Assembly: GCA_022457155.1 (NCBI GenBank)
Contig: JAJGOT010000202.1
Span: 58,501 to 122,500, forward strand
Direction of reading: 5' to 3'
DNA: 64,000 nt
Source of the DNA: Cladopsammia gracilis
Lineage: Eukaryota > Cnidaria > Anthozoa > Scleractinia > Dendrophylliidae
Both the position numbers and the translations under genes were made by a program. Each line of letters starts with the position of its first letter. Position 1 is the stretch's first letter. This document shows, piece by piece, positions 12,443-23,851 of this stretch. The notes beneath the pieces were generated by a model that searched no databases, was not told where the DNA came from, and saw nothing but the letters and a program-made list of their open reading frames with translations.

Positions 12443-13169
12443 TTAAGGTTACAGTGTACCTTCAGATCGAAAATTTATTGAAAATTTTTTTTTGGCGTTA
12501 AAATAAAGTTTACAGAATGAACTTTCATCCAAAGAAAAAGTATCGAAAAATAGTGAAAATTGACGGAGAAATGACGGTATAACTTTTGTGGGCGGAGTTT
12601 GTTTATTAAGCGATATGTTTTTTTAAGCGCCATTTTCTCAAAGTTAATTTTTCGCTTGTTGGGGACACTTTAAAGAGCTACAACTCAAAGGGAATTTGTT
12701 CGATTTTCCTTAAATTTGGACAGAAGCTAGGCTAACATATAATCAACAAAAATGTGTCGGCGAATTTCTTAATTCCGAAAACTTTTTCGTCAAGAGGCAT
12801 TTCCGTGCGATCATTCCAATTTTTTTTCTCCCCTTTTCGAAAATATTCTGTAACTTTTCACTGCAATTGAATATGGAAAATCGCCGACACGTTTTTTTAG
12901 CGCTTCGTGTCCGGAAACCCGAGAGCAAATCAAATTAGCAAAATATAATAATCGCTTTGAGTTATAGCGTTTTAAAGCTGATTCGGACGTTCGAATTTGG
13001 ACGTCGTAAAAAATTCGACACTTCATTTTATTACCAAATGGTTTCCATATTTAGATAGCCAGCTCTATAAGCTTTAATTTGATATCTGGGTTTAGGTATA
13101 TTGAGTGTAATCTTAAGACGCTAGAGCTGTTATACTGGAGACATCCCCGAAGGTACACTGTAACCTTAA
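12443..13169. mobile_element. TTAA-flanked MITE, 727 bp
   Basis: TTAAGGTTACAGTGTACCTT at the left and its exact complement AAGGTACACTGTAACCTTAA at the right. The inside is AT-rich with CGGCGAATTT / AAATCGCCG pairs; no protein is recognised. Confidence 0.8.
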
Positions 13170-13493
13170 CAAAACTGCCAACCGCCTAATATTTAAATCG
13201 GTTGTTTGGCTGTAAACACTCAGTGTGAAGAAGGCTATAGCAGGGACTAGCTAGAAAGACATTTATCTTCTTAAACTGGCCAATTTAGTAACAGAAACTG
13301 ATGATGTAGCAATAGGTAAGGATAGATTGATAGTTTGAACTGTGTGTTGAAAAATGACTTCACATATCAAGCATTTGACTTCGTTATGGGCTTTATGATG
13401 TAACTTCCATAAATTAATGCAGTTTAATTATTAGTGAGCTTACTACAAAACGTGTCCAAACAAAAATAAACGTGAAATTTCTCGTTTAGTTCA

Positions 13494-13615
13494 GGGGTCA
13501 ATTCAATAAAACTTTTACACTTGTAATTTACAAGTGTAGCCATTGTTTCAGAGCTTGAACAAACAATAGCTACACTTGTAAATTACACGTGTAAAAGTTT
13601 TATTGAATTGACCCC
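13494..13615. mobile_element. Near-perfect palindromic MITE, 122 bp
   Basis: GGGGTCAATTCAATAAAACT to its complement AGTTTTATTGAATTGACCCC, with TTACACTTGTAA blocks inside both arms. About 52 of each 58 arm bases pair. Confidence 0.85.
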
Positions 13616-15513
13616 AGTTCACCATTTCCTTTCTCGGAATCCTTAAAAAGCGAATCAACATTAACTGAACTAAATGTTTGCTCAGCATTGCATGACGTAA
13701 TTGAAAGGTAATGTGTTTTACATGCCCCCCGGCACGTTTAGGAAGTCATAACTAGTAAATTATTTACCAGTTACTGACAAAATACAATTGTAACAATTTT
13801 CTAGAGTAGTTCAGTGCAACCCACAAAGTACACGAAACCCAAGGCCAAATTTTACTACAATAGCACGTTACAAAATTTTCATCATGCCTTGAATTAGCTT
13901 TTGGCAGCTAATTAATTTTGAGCTGAAATCATTTTGAAAAGCACGCAAACACATCCTCTATTTTATACCTCGAAACCTGACTGAGTGAAATCGTTTAATT
14001 TGCTCTGAAGTATTGTCCTCAAAATAAATGGAACAGCTGTATAAAAAAACTTGTCACCCACCTTATATTTTATTGACTATATACTATGATATTTGTCCTG
14101 AAAATGTTTCTTTTCTTAGCAATGGAAAACATAGAAATAAGTTCACTTTTGAATAACGTGCAAAGATGTACACGTTACATATGTTTAAAGATTTCTTTTT
14201 AGTTGTTGTAAAATCACGTTTCTGTCACCGAGCCAGGGCTTTTTTTTTTGCAAAAAAGTGAAAATTGTCACGAGCCTGTCTAAAAAAAATGAAGCCTTGC
14301 CAGTTCTTTCTAATTTCAAAGAAAATTATTGTATTAAACTGAAAGAATTGAAGATTTTTTAAAGATTACGTGCAGTTTCAGTTTTGGGATTTGCTTTTAG
14401 TACTGAATTATTTACTTATTAAAAATTGTTTTCAAGCATGTATTTTGAAAAAAAAAACTGTGAAAAACTTCACCAATTTGTAAAAATTACTGAAGTAACA
14501 AGTTTATTCAGATCTTATTCGTTCAAAATGTTTCAGTTGATTGGCAAAATAATTGAAAATCTCAGTCTTTGTATGTTGTTTCAGTTTTATTGAAGATGTC
14601 AAGTTTCTTTATCTCTTTTTCGTTGGTGACAGAGATCGCGTGTAAAGTTGTACATGTTAGACTGAGATTTGAAAACATGTTTTTTAATCAAGCAAATTTT
14701 ATTCACCTCTGCTATAGACTTAGCAAAAAACATTTTCAAAAAGATGTTTCGCACGTAAAGCAATTCAGTTTTATTGAAGATGTCAAGAATTTATCAGTTT
14801 ATCGTCTGTGACAAAGATCGCGTTTGTACATGTGGATTTTTGAAGAGAGAATTAACCATTATCAGAGTTTTAGCGAGTTTTCCAAGCCACAAGGCTTGGG
14901 TTTCCAACGATATGAACTATGTCTTTTGGCTTTTTAAAACACGAAAAATGGTGACAGCCCATTCAACTGAGACCAAAAGCTTGAACGCTAGTGTTGTAGG
15001 CTATAATACAACTTTGAGGTGAATTTTCTTGAAGTTTACGTTCAAATTTGTACATGTTTACACATGTTTAAGTCTCAGTTTTATTTCAATGCATTATTTG
15101 CCTTGGTTTAAAATCTTTAATTGGCTTTAGGTTTTTGCAAAAATACACCTCGATACAAATCCTTTACTATGCTCCTGTCTTAAAAAACGCCCACGATAAA
15201 GTCATCAAAACTTTGTCACTACAACGTTAAAGAAACGTGCTGCTTCGTGTGTTAGAAATTAAATTCCATATTTTGCCTTCGTGAGATATCATTATATAAC
15301 GTTAATGTTACGTCACGTTACGTTACGTGATGCTATTTTCAGTGGCAATGCACGAAGGCGTTATTTTATTCCGCATGGCACGTACTCAGTGTCCACCCCC
15401 ATTATGAATCTTTACTTTGCAACACCAACAAATTTGGCATTTTTAAAAAAATGTGTACGTTGGAAAAATCGAAAGTAAAAAGTAAAGAAATAACCCCACA
15501 GAGGTATTGAATA

Positions 15514-15652
15514 TGTTGTGGTGCAATTTTGTCCTTGGTGCAAATTTTATTTTCCTTTGTTTAAAACTCATTGTCATACATTATCATACATCACCATCCC
15601 CCAAAACAAAGGAAAATAAAATTTGCACCAAGGACAAAATTGCACCACAACA
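15514..15652. mobile_element. Palindromic MITE, 139 bp
   Basis: TGTTGTGGTGCAATTTTGTC ... GACAAAATTGCACCACAACA, with arms of about 47 bp and an A/T-rich loop. Confidence 0.85.
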
Positions 15653-15664
15653 AATACTCAGTCG

Positions 15665-15790
15665 GCATTCATTTGAATTCGTGAACAGTTTCAAAAGTTA
15701 GAACCACCTTCTACAGCATAATAAAAAGTACAACAGGAAAAGTACTACTCGATAGCTTTTATTTTAATGGTTACTCTTTAGGACGGATTT
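15665..15790 (-). repeat. Single degenerate 106-bp unit
   Basis: A reverse-orientation copy (AGTTAGAACCACCTTCTACA, AGCATAATAAAAAGTACAAC) directly follows the MITE at 15.5 kb. Confidence 0.65.
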
Positions 15791-18007
15791 ATTCTATAGG
15801 CCAAAAGCAAGGCTCGTTAAAAGAAACAACGTTTGACATTAATAAATTAGGGTGGTTATTAAATGTAAACAGTTTTAATAATTTACTTAACTATCTCTTC
15901 TGTAAAACTTGTCAGTTTTTCAGTTTCCGCCATTATCAGGGAAAATCCCCCTTTCGTAAATCACGTTCTTTTTGGCGATAATTTTGCCTTATATTAAAGT
16001 AAGGTTATATCTAGTATTTGCTCAACGCAACAATCACGGGACTCACGCTCCAAGCACGAACACGATAACTGACGTGCAATATCTGCATTTATTTAATGAT
16101 CTAAAGGTGATTCTATTCACGTTCTTCTATTTTCTCAGTACTATTAATTGGAATATCAATACTGATCCAAAAAAATATATCACAATATTTTGGTTTATAT
16201 CATTTTTGTAAAGAAAAAAAAATATTACTCGCACGCGTTGCATTCCTAGATCATAGACGGCTTTTTCGATACCCCTAGAAAAGTTGCTCAGCTAGCTCCT
16301 TTAGATCAGTAAGTCGTGAAGACATTTGAAATTCTTTTTTCTGTAAATATTTATACTGTTTTGTGGTTATCAAAGAGCTCAATCTGTAAACCAAAAAATC
16401 GGATTTTTTTTTTAATCTAGAGAATAAAATATTTAAACCTGAAGTTTAAGATAATTTGGGATATTTTTGCTCTCTTTTTTTTAACCTGTTAATCCTTTGC
16501 GTGTTTACCCGGAGGCAAATAGCGGCATAAGCTGTATGCATTTTCTTTGGATAGACGCTTCATCTTTTCATGCAACGAAACTTGACGGGTTTTATTCCTA
16601 ATGGCTAAAATGCTTGGAGAGCATAAAACATATATTGAAGCTTCAATTTTGAATTATAAAGTTAGTCGCTCGTAACTTGGAAACCGCACAGTTACCTACT
16701 ACAACTGCGGACGATGATCTAATGATTTAAAACTGGAAATGAAAGAGACTTTCGTAGCTTCGATTTTTGTGGAACACCCTTGAATATCAGCTTCATAGTA
16801 AAATAAAATATTATTATATTAAAATGATTTTTTTCTTGTCTTGTGCCAAAAAGAAAGGAAAATACCTAACGTCAGCTTTATTATTAAAATGGCTGGGTTT
16901 TTTTTTATGCAGGACCGAAAACTGTTGATATGACAAATTTGATAAATGTAAGCATTATTGTTCAATCTATTTATATAACTGATCTGGAAGCCAGCGACAA
17001 GCCAGAACCCATTGTTAACGAAATTCGTCAGGGGCTTAACTTATTACTTGTTTCCAAGTTTATTTTGCCTTTTTAATTTATCAGTACTAAGCAAACTTAG
17101 AAACCTTTCGTTTTACGACTTCAGTTAACGACGTATAGAATTTAAGCTCTTGACGACCATGAATTGAAAAACGGTGTTTATTAGTAATTTGCCCATCTTT
17201 TTCTTTTGCAGAAAAAAATATTCAAAGCAGTTAAAAAATGAATAATTATTTCATTTCAAAAGCACTGATATAGCGTTTGTTATTGGTTTAATTTTTAAAT
17301 CATTTATCCGTCCTCAATTGCTGAATATGTATGTCTTATTTCCCCTCAGTAAAGCGAATATCTTGTACTGCATTAAATGAAAATGCATTCTTGGACCAAA
17401 CAAGCGGATAAAAGAAGATTTATTACCCTTTCTAACTGGGTCGGTTTTTAAAACGAATTTGCATCTGAAATTGTACTTGTAGGATTTTCGTTATTAAGTC
17501 AATATTACAGGCATAGTTTTGTGAGGCTAATATAAACAGGAAGTTATAAGGCACACCGTGGAAAAAGTATTAAAGACTAATTGTTGACATCGAGTAAAAT
17601 AAGCTTAAGCGGGAAAGATACCTATTGTATAATTTTTGTTGCGAAATACAAAACATGGAGTTAATTTAAAATTATTACAACGGAGAGTGTGAACGGTGAG
17701 TCTTGTAAGTCAATATTAGCCTTTTATGTTTTGGGTGTAAAATTTGTAGTAGTTTGAAGAGCTGTATATGCAAATATATCTGCATAAAAAGGATTTACCG
17801 AAATTCAAAAACGTTGTCAATACGGCAAAATCCTGCGTTTCCCCTAACGCAGGAATAATTTTACTAATTTAGGAACGCCATCTTTTGCAAACAACGAGCA
17901 AAATCATTTGCAAACAACCCTTAAATTGCTAATACATTTTTAATATTTAATATTTTGCTAAAGATAGGAAAATTATTAGAATCTGAGATTCTGCATCGGC
18001 AACTTAC

Positions 18008-18460
18008 CCATCCTCCATGTGAATGAATCCAGGTTGAAAGACTTGAAATATAATTTCCGACCCATACAATGACCTCTTCGACGTCTTGTTGCAGGCCGTT
18101 CCTCATGCAATACTGTGCGAGTTTTGCTCCAAAAGCAAAGATTGCCACGATTCTGCCCCAATTAATTCCATCGCGAAATACCTCGTCTGCTACTTGCACA
18201 AATTTCGCTTGTGCGGAACCGTTAACCACGTTAAGTCTGTTGCACATGTTCGAAAGAACCGCAGAGTGCCGATCTTCCAGCTCATCGGAAAGTCTTCGCA
18301 AAATCGCTGCAGTGCGTGTTGGTGGCGGAGTATTTTTACCAACACGATACAATACAAGATCGTGAGCGAGGTTCCGAGCTTCCTCGCCGACACGTCTCAT
18401 GTCTTCACTAACATTACTAGCGGTTTCTTGTGCGACTCTTGTTGAATGCAAACAACTCAT
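18008..18460 (-). CDS. BCL-2 family protein, BOK/BAK-like, first coding exon (3' end not found)
   Basis: Regulator or executor of mitochondrial outer-membrane permeabilisation. The exon encodes 151 residues from ATG at 18458-18460. A BH4-like amphipathic stretch is at about 25-40; the BH3 is at about 51-65 (ILRRLSDELEDRH, with Ser at the usual small-residue position before Asp59); BH1 is at about 93-112 (EVFRDGINWGRIVAIFAFGA); BH2 is at 144-151 (WIHSHGGW). The donor GTAAGT follows the last Trp codon directly: BCL-2 genes across animals have an intron at this point, which confirms the exon end. Having BH3, BH1 and BH2 with LSDELE resembles the pore-forming BOK/BAK group more than the BCL-2/BCL-XL group, but this is a weak assignment. 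The 3' exon should encode the end of the fold and a C-terminal membrane helix; I could not find it in 1-18.0 kb. Confidence 0.85.
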
Positions 18461-18521
18461 ATCTTGTACACCACTGTAAATCGAGCTTTCACGTGTTGAT
18501 ATTCAGCTTATTTCATCCGCC

Positions 18522-18527
18522 TTTATA
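18522..18527 (-). promoter_or_regulatory. TATA box of the BCL-2-like gene
   Basis: The minus strand reads TATAAA here, about 62 bp upstream of the ATG, which would place the start of transcription near 18495 with a 5' UTR of about 35 nt. A CACGTG E-box lies at 18490-18495, near the expected start site. Confidence 0.5.
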
Positions 18528-19680
18528 GATATATTACGTTTTCGTTGTTAGGACGTCTCAGATAAAACAGATAATTATTGGTGTGAGAGGTAAACCCATC
18601 AAGCGCGCCACCTGTTACGTGCACAAGACTGGTTTCCCTATTTTGACTGGTTCTTCCTGTGAAATCGCCACATGTGATTGGTTGGTGAATGTCGCGAGTG
18701 TGAATCAATTTTATTGTGGGCAGCATCCATTTAAATGCATGATGCAAAGTAGACTGACTTATTCATTTTGTTTAGTGACATAGCTGCCAGTGAATTGGCT
18801 TGCACGCCGTTGAAATTGCGCAATGGATTCATTCAGAGGCCCACGCACATCCCCAAATTTGGACGACTAACGAGAGAGAAATACACGTAGAGATTTTATC
18901 CTATTCAGGATCGGAAGGGTACATTATATTATTTTTAGCTTGACCTTGGATATTTAAATGCGGCAAGCAGATCAGTACTCTCTGTTACAAGAATGATAAA
19001 AAATTCAAATTAGGGAAAATTGTCATCACTGTGCTGTATTTATTGTTTCTCCCATCTGGAGTGACTTTGCCCCCATGTTATTTTCTACAATGGACAATTC
19101 TCACGTTCGGCGGGAGTTAAATTCGTCGTCATACGAGCTGGCGAACCATGATCGTATATAATTGTTTTATATCTTTTTCCCAGGCCAGCAAACTGAAACA
19201 CTTTTTGTCATCAGAAACGAAACATTTCATGCAACTTACTTTTGCCCTTTACATAGTCAAAGAAGGCCTGAAGCTATAGTGATTTCATGAAAATTCATAA
19301 GCATTAGATTTTTATGCGACGACATTAAGTCTGATGTAGCGCTTGCAACAAAACTTCGGATCAGCTGATTTTATTTCATTTATGATGGCCACGACCAGGT
19401 ATTATAAAGAATCATGAAAACAATCGACGGTAGTTGAATGCAATGCCTCACTGTCTTTAATTACAAAAAAATTACCTTTGTTGTCTTGGCAACCTTATAA
19501 CAAAAAACTAATTTCAGGATTTTGCTTATTATTTTCTAGTATCAATGTCAAAAATTAATCAGCAGTTAGTTGGACTGCAATACTTTGCTTTCGTAGTCGG
19601 CCAGATCAGAATGAAATGTCTAACAGCCTCATTTCCATGGTCATCCGCTTTCAAAATGGCGGGGCGGTCGTGGTATTGGC

Positions 19681-20012
19681 GGTAGAGTCAACCTTCTATA
19701 GCTCAGAAGGGGGTCGAACACTTATTGAGAATTATATAACGTAATGTCGAATTGTATTTTCAATCAATTTTAAGTGTAAAAAAGAAAATTTAAAATCCCC
19801 ACTCAGGATTGAACCTGTGACCTCAGCTAGGCTTAGACTTACATAGCCTACCGTACCACTGTTCCACCTAGTTTCTCGGGTTGCTTAATCCTAAATTTAA
19901 CTATATAAACTGCTACCCCCAACCTCAACTGAAAGCTAACCAGTTACTCCGTTATATAAGTCTCAATAAGGTGTCCGACCTCCTTCTGAGCTATGTAATC
20001 TAGACTCTACCA
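19681..20012 (-). mobile_element. Inverted-repeat element with internal tRNA-like promoter, 8-bp TSD
   Basis: The arms GGTAGAGTCAACCTTCTATA (left) and the complement of GACTCTACC at the right are about 50 bp long and share AGCTCAGAAGG and ACTTATTGAGA. The direct duplication GTATTGGC (19673-19680 and 20013-20020) flanks it. In the middle, the minus strand of about 19799-19880 has an A-box-like AGGTGGAACAGTGGTACGG and a B box AGGTTCAATCC. Confidence 0.75.
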
Positions 20013-20038
20013 GTATTGGCAGCCTTACCCAGGAATTT

Positions 20039-20436
20039 TTAACCCTTTTGCTCCCAAGAGTGCCAAACATCAAAATTAAAGAAAAGTACCAAACTTCATT
20101 TTGCAAAATATTGGAAAACAAATGGTACCATACAAAAGTACTGCCGAAGAGGTTTCATTTGAATTAATGGTCACACCATAGGATTTCATCCACTGACTCA
20201 AAAGTTAGAACAAATGGTACCATGCAAAAGTACTGCCGAAGAGGTTTCATTTGAATGGTCACACCATAGGATTTCGTCCACAGACTCAAAAGTTAGAACA
20301 AATGGTACCATGCAAAAGTACTGCTGAAGAGGTTTCATTTGAATGGTCACACCATAGGATTTCGTCCACAGACTCAAACGTTTAGAACTACACTACATGT
20401 CTCCATAATCAGTGACTCTGGGAGTGATAGGGTTCA
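20039..20436 (-). repeat. TTAA MITE with three internal tandem units
   Basis: This is a reverse-orientation copy of the family at 3.4 kb. On the plus strand it opens TTAACCCTTTTGCTCCCAAG, carries three complement units (CATTTGAATGGTCACACC, one with a small insertion) and ends GACTCTGGGAGTGATAGGGT. It starts only 19 bp after the 8-bp duplication of the preceding element. Confidence 0.75.
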
Positions 20437-21129
20437 GGGAAGTCGGTTCATAACAAGTATACTCGAAAAGGACCCACCTTGTGTAGGGGTAGGGGAGCTA
20501 CGCACGATACCGCCTATTTGATGAGCCTGATGGACAACATTTATTGGCCAACAACTTGAGACGAGACTTCATTATTCTATGTGCGTGAAGATTGCATTGC
20601 TAGCAAAACGATACAGGATCGAAGGCTTGAATCTTTTTCTCAGTTTCTACTCCTGATAGAATGGGGGCTATACCAACGGGTACCATCTTTTCAGGTGGGG
20701 GGGGGGGGGGGGGGTACATAAAAAGACCACCAGTCTTTTTAAAAACGGTGGTTCCTGTCCGAGTACAATGGTTTTGACATTTTCCCTTAGAATCGTGAAG
20801 TATTTTAATACTTATTGTGCTTAAATAAAGGTTACTTACTTACTTACTTATTTTGTCACGTGATACACCTGTCTTCTTCAGAGGTTATTTCCAACGGCAG
20901 CCGTATTCGTTTTCTTGGAAGCTGGAACCATTGTTTCAAGGGCAATGAAGGCATTTCATCATGTGTCACGTGATATAAGACTCAACGATTTTTAGAGTAT
21001 TTTGTCAGTCTTGTCCAGGAGTTTCGTCACTAGTCCCCCCATTTGGAACGACGAGAACGCCTTGGGGATAACGTTTGGTTCAACAACAAACAACAACAAC
21101 AACTATTTATTCTTTGTACAACAATACAA

Positions 21130-21540
21130 GAGTTGGGTGGTTCAAAGAAAAATATTTCAAAACTGCAGAAAGTTCAGAATTTTGCTGGTAGAATTATCAC
21201 TGGAAAGCGGAAATTTGATCATATAACACCGGTATTAAGAGAGTTAAGGTGGCTCCCCGTGACCAGTTTTCTTAAGTATATACTTGGAGTTTTAGCGTTT
21301 AAATGTGTTAAGGGGTTAGCCCCCAGTTATCTATGTAATAGATTTAAGACACGTGCTTCTGTTCATGACCGCAATACAAGATATAAGAATAACATTCCGG
21401 TGTATAAGTCAGCAACTGGGCAACGCACATTTTTATACCGCGCAACGAGTTTCTGGAATTCCCTTCCACGCGAAATAACAGAAAGTGATAGTTTACCAAT
21501 ATTTAAGAGACATTTAAAGGAATTTCTCTATAGTTTTTAA
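21130..21540 (+). pseudogene. CR1/L2-like LINE, C-terminal end of ORF2 (5'-truncated)
   Basis: About 137 residues of the region after the reverse transcriptase are open: LQKVQNFAGRIITGKRKFDH, then LRELRWLPV, LAFKCVKGLAPSYL, SATGQRTFLYRATSFWNSLP, ending in LKEFLYSF and a stop. This is the familiar tail of CR1/L2/Jockey-type LINEs. It is 5'-truncated, as most LINE copies are, and preceded by a CAA-rich run at 21080-21102. Confidence 0.85.
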
Positions 21541-21735
21541 CTAGTAATGCAATACATTTTAATATTTATTGTATTTTTTAATTGTAATTAGTTATTTAAG
21601 AGACATTTAAAAGAATTTCTTAATAGTTTTTAATTAGTAATGTAATACATGTTAATATTTATTGCATTCTTTATTGTAATTAGTTTTTTAAAAACCATTT
21701 AGTAGAAAAACTAATAAATCAATCAATCAATCAAT
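21541..21735 (+). repeat. LINE 3' tail with 93-bp tandem duplication and (TCAA)n end
   Basis: The block starting TTTAAGAGACATTTAAA at 21502 is repeated at 21595 (period 93 bp), so the last codons and the start of the 3' UTR occur twice. The copy ends in AATAAATCAATCAATCAATC, the short tandem tail typical of CR1/L2-like LINEs. Confidence 0.7.
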
Positions 21736-21884
21736 TTGGTTTGCCCTGCAAATAGCTGGAAAGCTAATGGTGGCGGGGCACGCAAAACAAGTACATTAAT
21801 AACACAAATTATCGCGTTCGAAGAACGCAATTCTAATTTGGTTCGTGTTGGTTGTCCTGAGGTTTACATGCAGTAAAATTTGAG

Positions 21885-22074
21885 AATAGGCCATTTGCAC
21901 GATGGCGTCATTTGACTACAACTACCAGAATTCATTTCGTTTTTCCTTTCTTATTTAAATTTTGCAATCCCAGTGCGGTTTAAATAACAATAGCCCTAAT
22001 TTGCACTACAAAACAAAAAACTGAAGCATTCTGGTAGTTGTAGTCATATGACGTCATCGTGCAAATGGCCTATT
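21885..22074. mobile_element. MITE (AATAGGCC family), copy 1
   Basis: AATAGGCCATTTGCACGATG at the left, CATCGTGCAAATGGCCTATT at the right, then TGACTACAACTACCAGAAT arms. It is inserted in an older repeat whose uninterrupted relative is at about 59.03-59.21 kb. Copy 2 is at 31.5 kb; a partial end is at 23.08 kb. Confidence 0.85.
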
Positions 22075-22182
22075 TTTGGTAGATGGTCTTCCAAATGGCC
22101 GCCCCTATTGTTTTTTTTCAGGGGCTCATTTCCGCCGGAAGTTCCTTCGAACGCGTCTCCATAATCTCCGATTACTGCTAGT

Positions 22183-22885
22183 CTAATAAGATCAAAAACC
22201 TTATACTACTACAAAGCCTTTGCAGATTGCACTAAAAATATATAAAACACAGAAGTTGAGTGGTCTAATTAACACAGCGCTTGTACGTACAATGCGTTAA
22301 GACAAGGAGTCTCTGACCATAGCAAGTGTATCTATGTACCTACTTTATTAATAATCATGGGAATTTGAATATAGTCATCCTCCTTTTCTAAAATATCAAA
22401 TAGTTCAAAGACCGCAACTGATAAAAACCCCGTTCAAATGAATCCCAAAAAGAAAAGATAAAAACGTAATCTTCAGCTTTTCTTCGGCACCAGCTAGGCT
22501 TGACCAACACACACAACAACAACAACAACGATTTCTTTTCAAATAATAAAACAAAATATATTAGCAACCCGCAAATAACTAAAGTTAATCGTGGCGGGTT
22601 GCTACACACTAAACAATTACAGAAGCTCACTATAAAGTAAATGACTGATAACATTAGATACGAAAACAAGGAATGAATAATTTATGGTTAGTTGCAACAA
22701 CAAATAAATAAATTAATAATAGAACTAAAAATAAATATGAAAAAATATATATATAAATTAAGGAGAAGGGGCAATAAAATGCAGATTAAAGTCAATTAAG
22801 TGTTTTAAAATTACGAAGACTGGTACAAAGAAATTCGACATCAACATAGATGGTAACACAAGATACTTATTTTTATCTTTTGAAA

Positions 22886-22916
<31 letters not shown>

Positions 22917-23156
22917 TATTAGAGACTATTATTACAACCCATGATTTTTACTATTTTCGACATGAAGTACACATTATGTAACTGTAGCAAACGTTTTATT
23001 GAATTCTGAAAACTATTCTGAATATCAAATCTCAACTCTTTGACTCCGTTTTAAATTTACAGTCGTTTTGGACTTTTTGGAATAGGCCATTTTCACGATA
23101 GCGTCATGGGTTTACTACAACTATTAGAATTTTTTAGTTTTTTTCTCGTACATATT
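22183..23156. other. Non-coding; LINE/SINE-tail-like debris
   Basis: CAACAACAACAACGATTTC at 22508 and ACCCGCAAATAACTAAAGTT at 22567 resemble words near the LINE at 21.1 kb and at 25.65 kb, suggesting fragments of retroelement 3' ends. The 93-residue minus-strand frame at 22388-22669 is low-complexity and hydrophobic and is not supported as a gene. Confidence 0.4.
22897..22920. repeat. (ATT)n microsatellite
   Basis: Eight tandem ATT units. Confidence 0.9.
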
Positions 23157-23321
23157 GAGGCCCGGACACACGGTGCAACTTTCCTTGCAACAGTTGCAGA
23201 AGTAGAATCGAGTTCTACTTGCGACGTACCGCGCGCATAAAATTGCATCTTGTGACACCCCCAAAAAATCTTGTAGCGCGCAACCTTGTAAGAAAAAGTT
23301 GCACTGTGTGTCGGGGCCTTT
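23157..23321. mobile_element. MITE with GGCCCGGACACAC ends
   Basis: GGCCCGGACACACGGTGCAA at the left and TTGCACTGTGTGTCGGGGCC at the right; GTTGCAAG-type internal repeats are similar in style to the element at 47.9 kb. Confidence 0.75.
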
Positions 23322-23392
23322 AGGCTATTTTTATCTAAACCTCACTGAAGTTACAAATTTTTCGTAATAGTTGTATTAAAATAACGCCACCG

Positions 23393-23473
23393 TGAAAATA
23401 AACGCGCGGAGACTGGAGGGAGAAGGTGCGCTCCGTCTCTCTCCAGTCCCTGCGCTTTTATTTTCGCGCTCAC
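23393..23473. repeat. Imperfect hairpin repeat
   Basis: GTGAAAATAAACGCGCGGAG ... and TTTTATTTTCGCGCTCAC with inner GACTGGAG / CTCCAGTC arms. Class unknown. Confidence 0.5.
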
Positions 23474-23791
23474 TTCTCCTTTTTCGCTCGCCCCCATGCT
23501 GTTATCTGAGAAGCTGGGACAGGATAATGATCTATCTAACAAGTGTATTGTATTGTTCTTTTGCCGATCTGATTGTGCTGTTTGTTCTTTATCGAGTCTG
23601 TATAGTTGTCTTTCTATTGAGTTCTTTGTGACGTAACTCGGGACTTGGTATATGGCGCACTACCCCTGGGACTCGGTAGCTGGGATAGGCAGGGATTAAT
23701 GTGTACACTACGTATTATTCTGAGATTACCACGTCACAATGCTTTGTAAAATAGACGACACGTAGCATCTGTTTTATTTATTACCACACAC

Positions 23792-23851
23792 CACAGGGGG
23801 CCCACACAAACTGTGTGACCGTTGTCACACAGTTTGTGTGGGCCCCCTGTG
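23792..23851. repeat. Perfect inverted repeat, 28-bp arms, 4-nt loop
   Basis: CACAGGGGGCCCACACAAAC continues to TGTGTGAC, then CGTT, then the exact complement ending GGGCCCCCTGTG. No mismatch is seen in either arm. Confidence 0.85.

Larger units (their letters stand above)
13616..18007. other. Long gene-poor stretch; may hold the missing 3' BCL-2 exon
   Basis: Apart from two repeats at 15.5-15.8 kb and a degenerate ~185-bp direct repeat (TCAGTTTTATTGAAGATGTC at 14580 and 14765), nothing is recognised. The 3' exon of the BCL-2-like gene should lie on the minus strand here or further left, but I found no convincing membrane-helix exon. Confidence 0.4.

Noticed and set aside
16915..16948. Possible 34-nt plus-strand exon between a TTTTTTATGCAG acceptor and GTAAGC donor
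   Set aside because: No neighbouring exon or recognisable peptide; a single pair of splice-like sites is expected by chance.
22388..22669. 93-residue hydrophobic minus-strand frame
   Set aside because: Low-complexity, overlaps LINE-tail-like words, no supporting signals.
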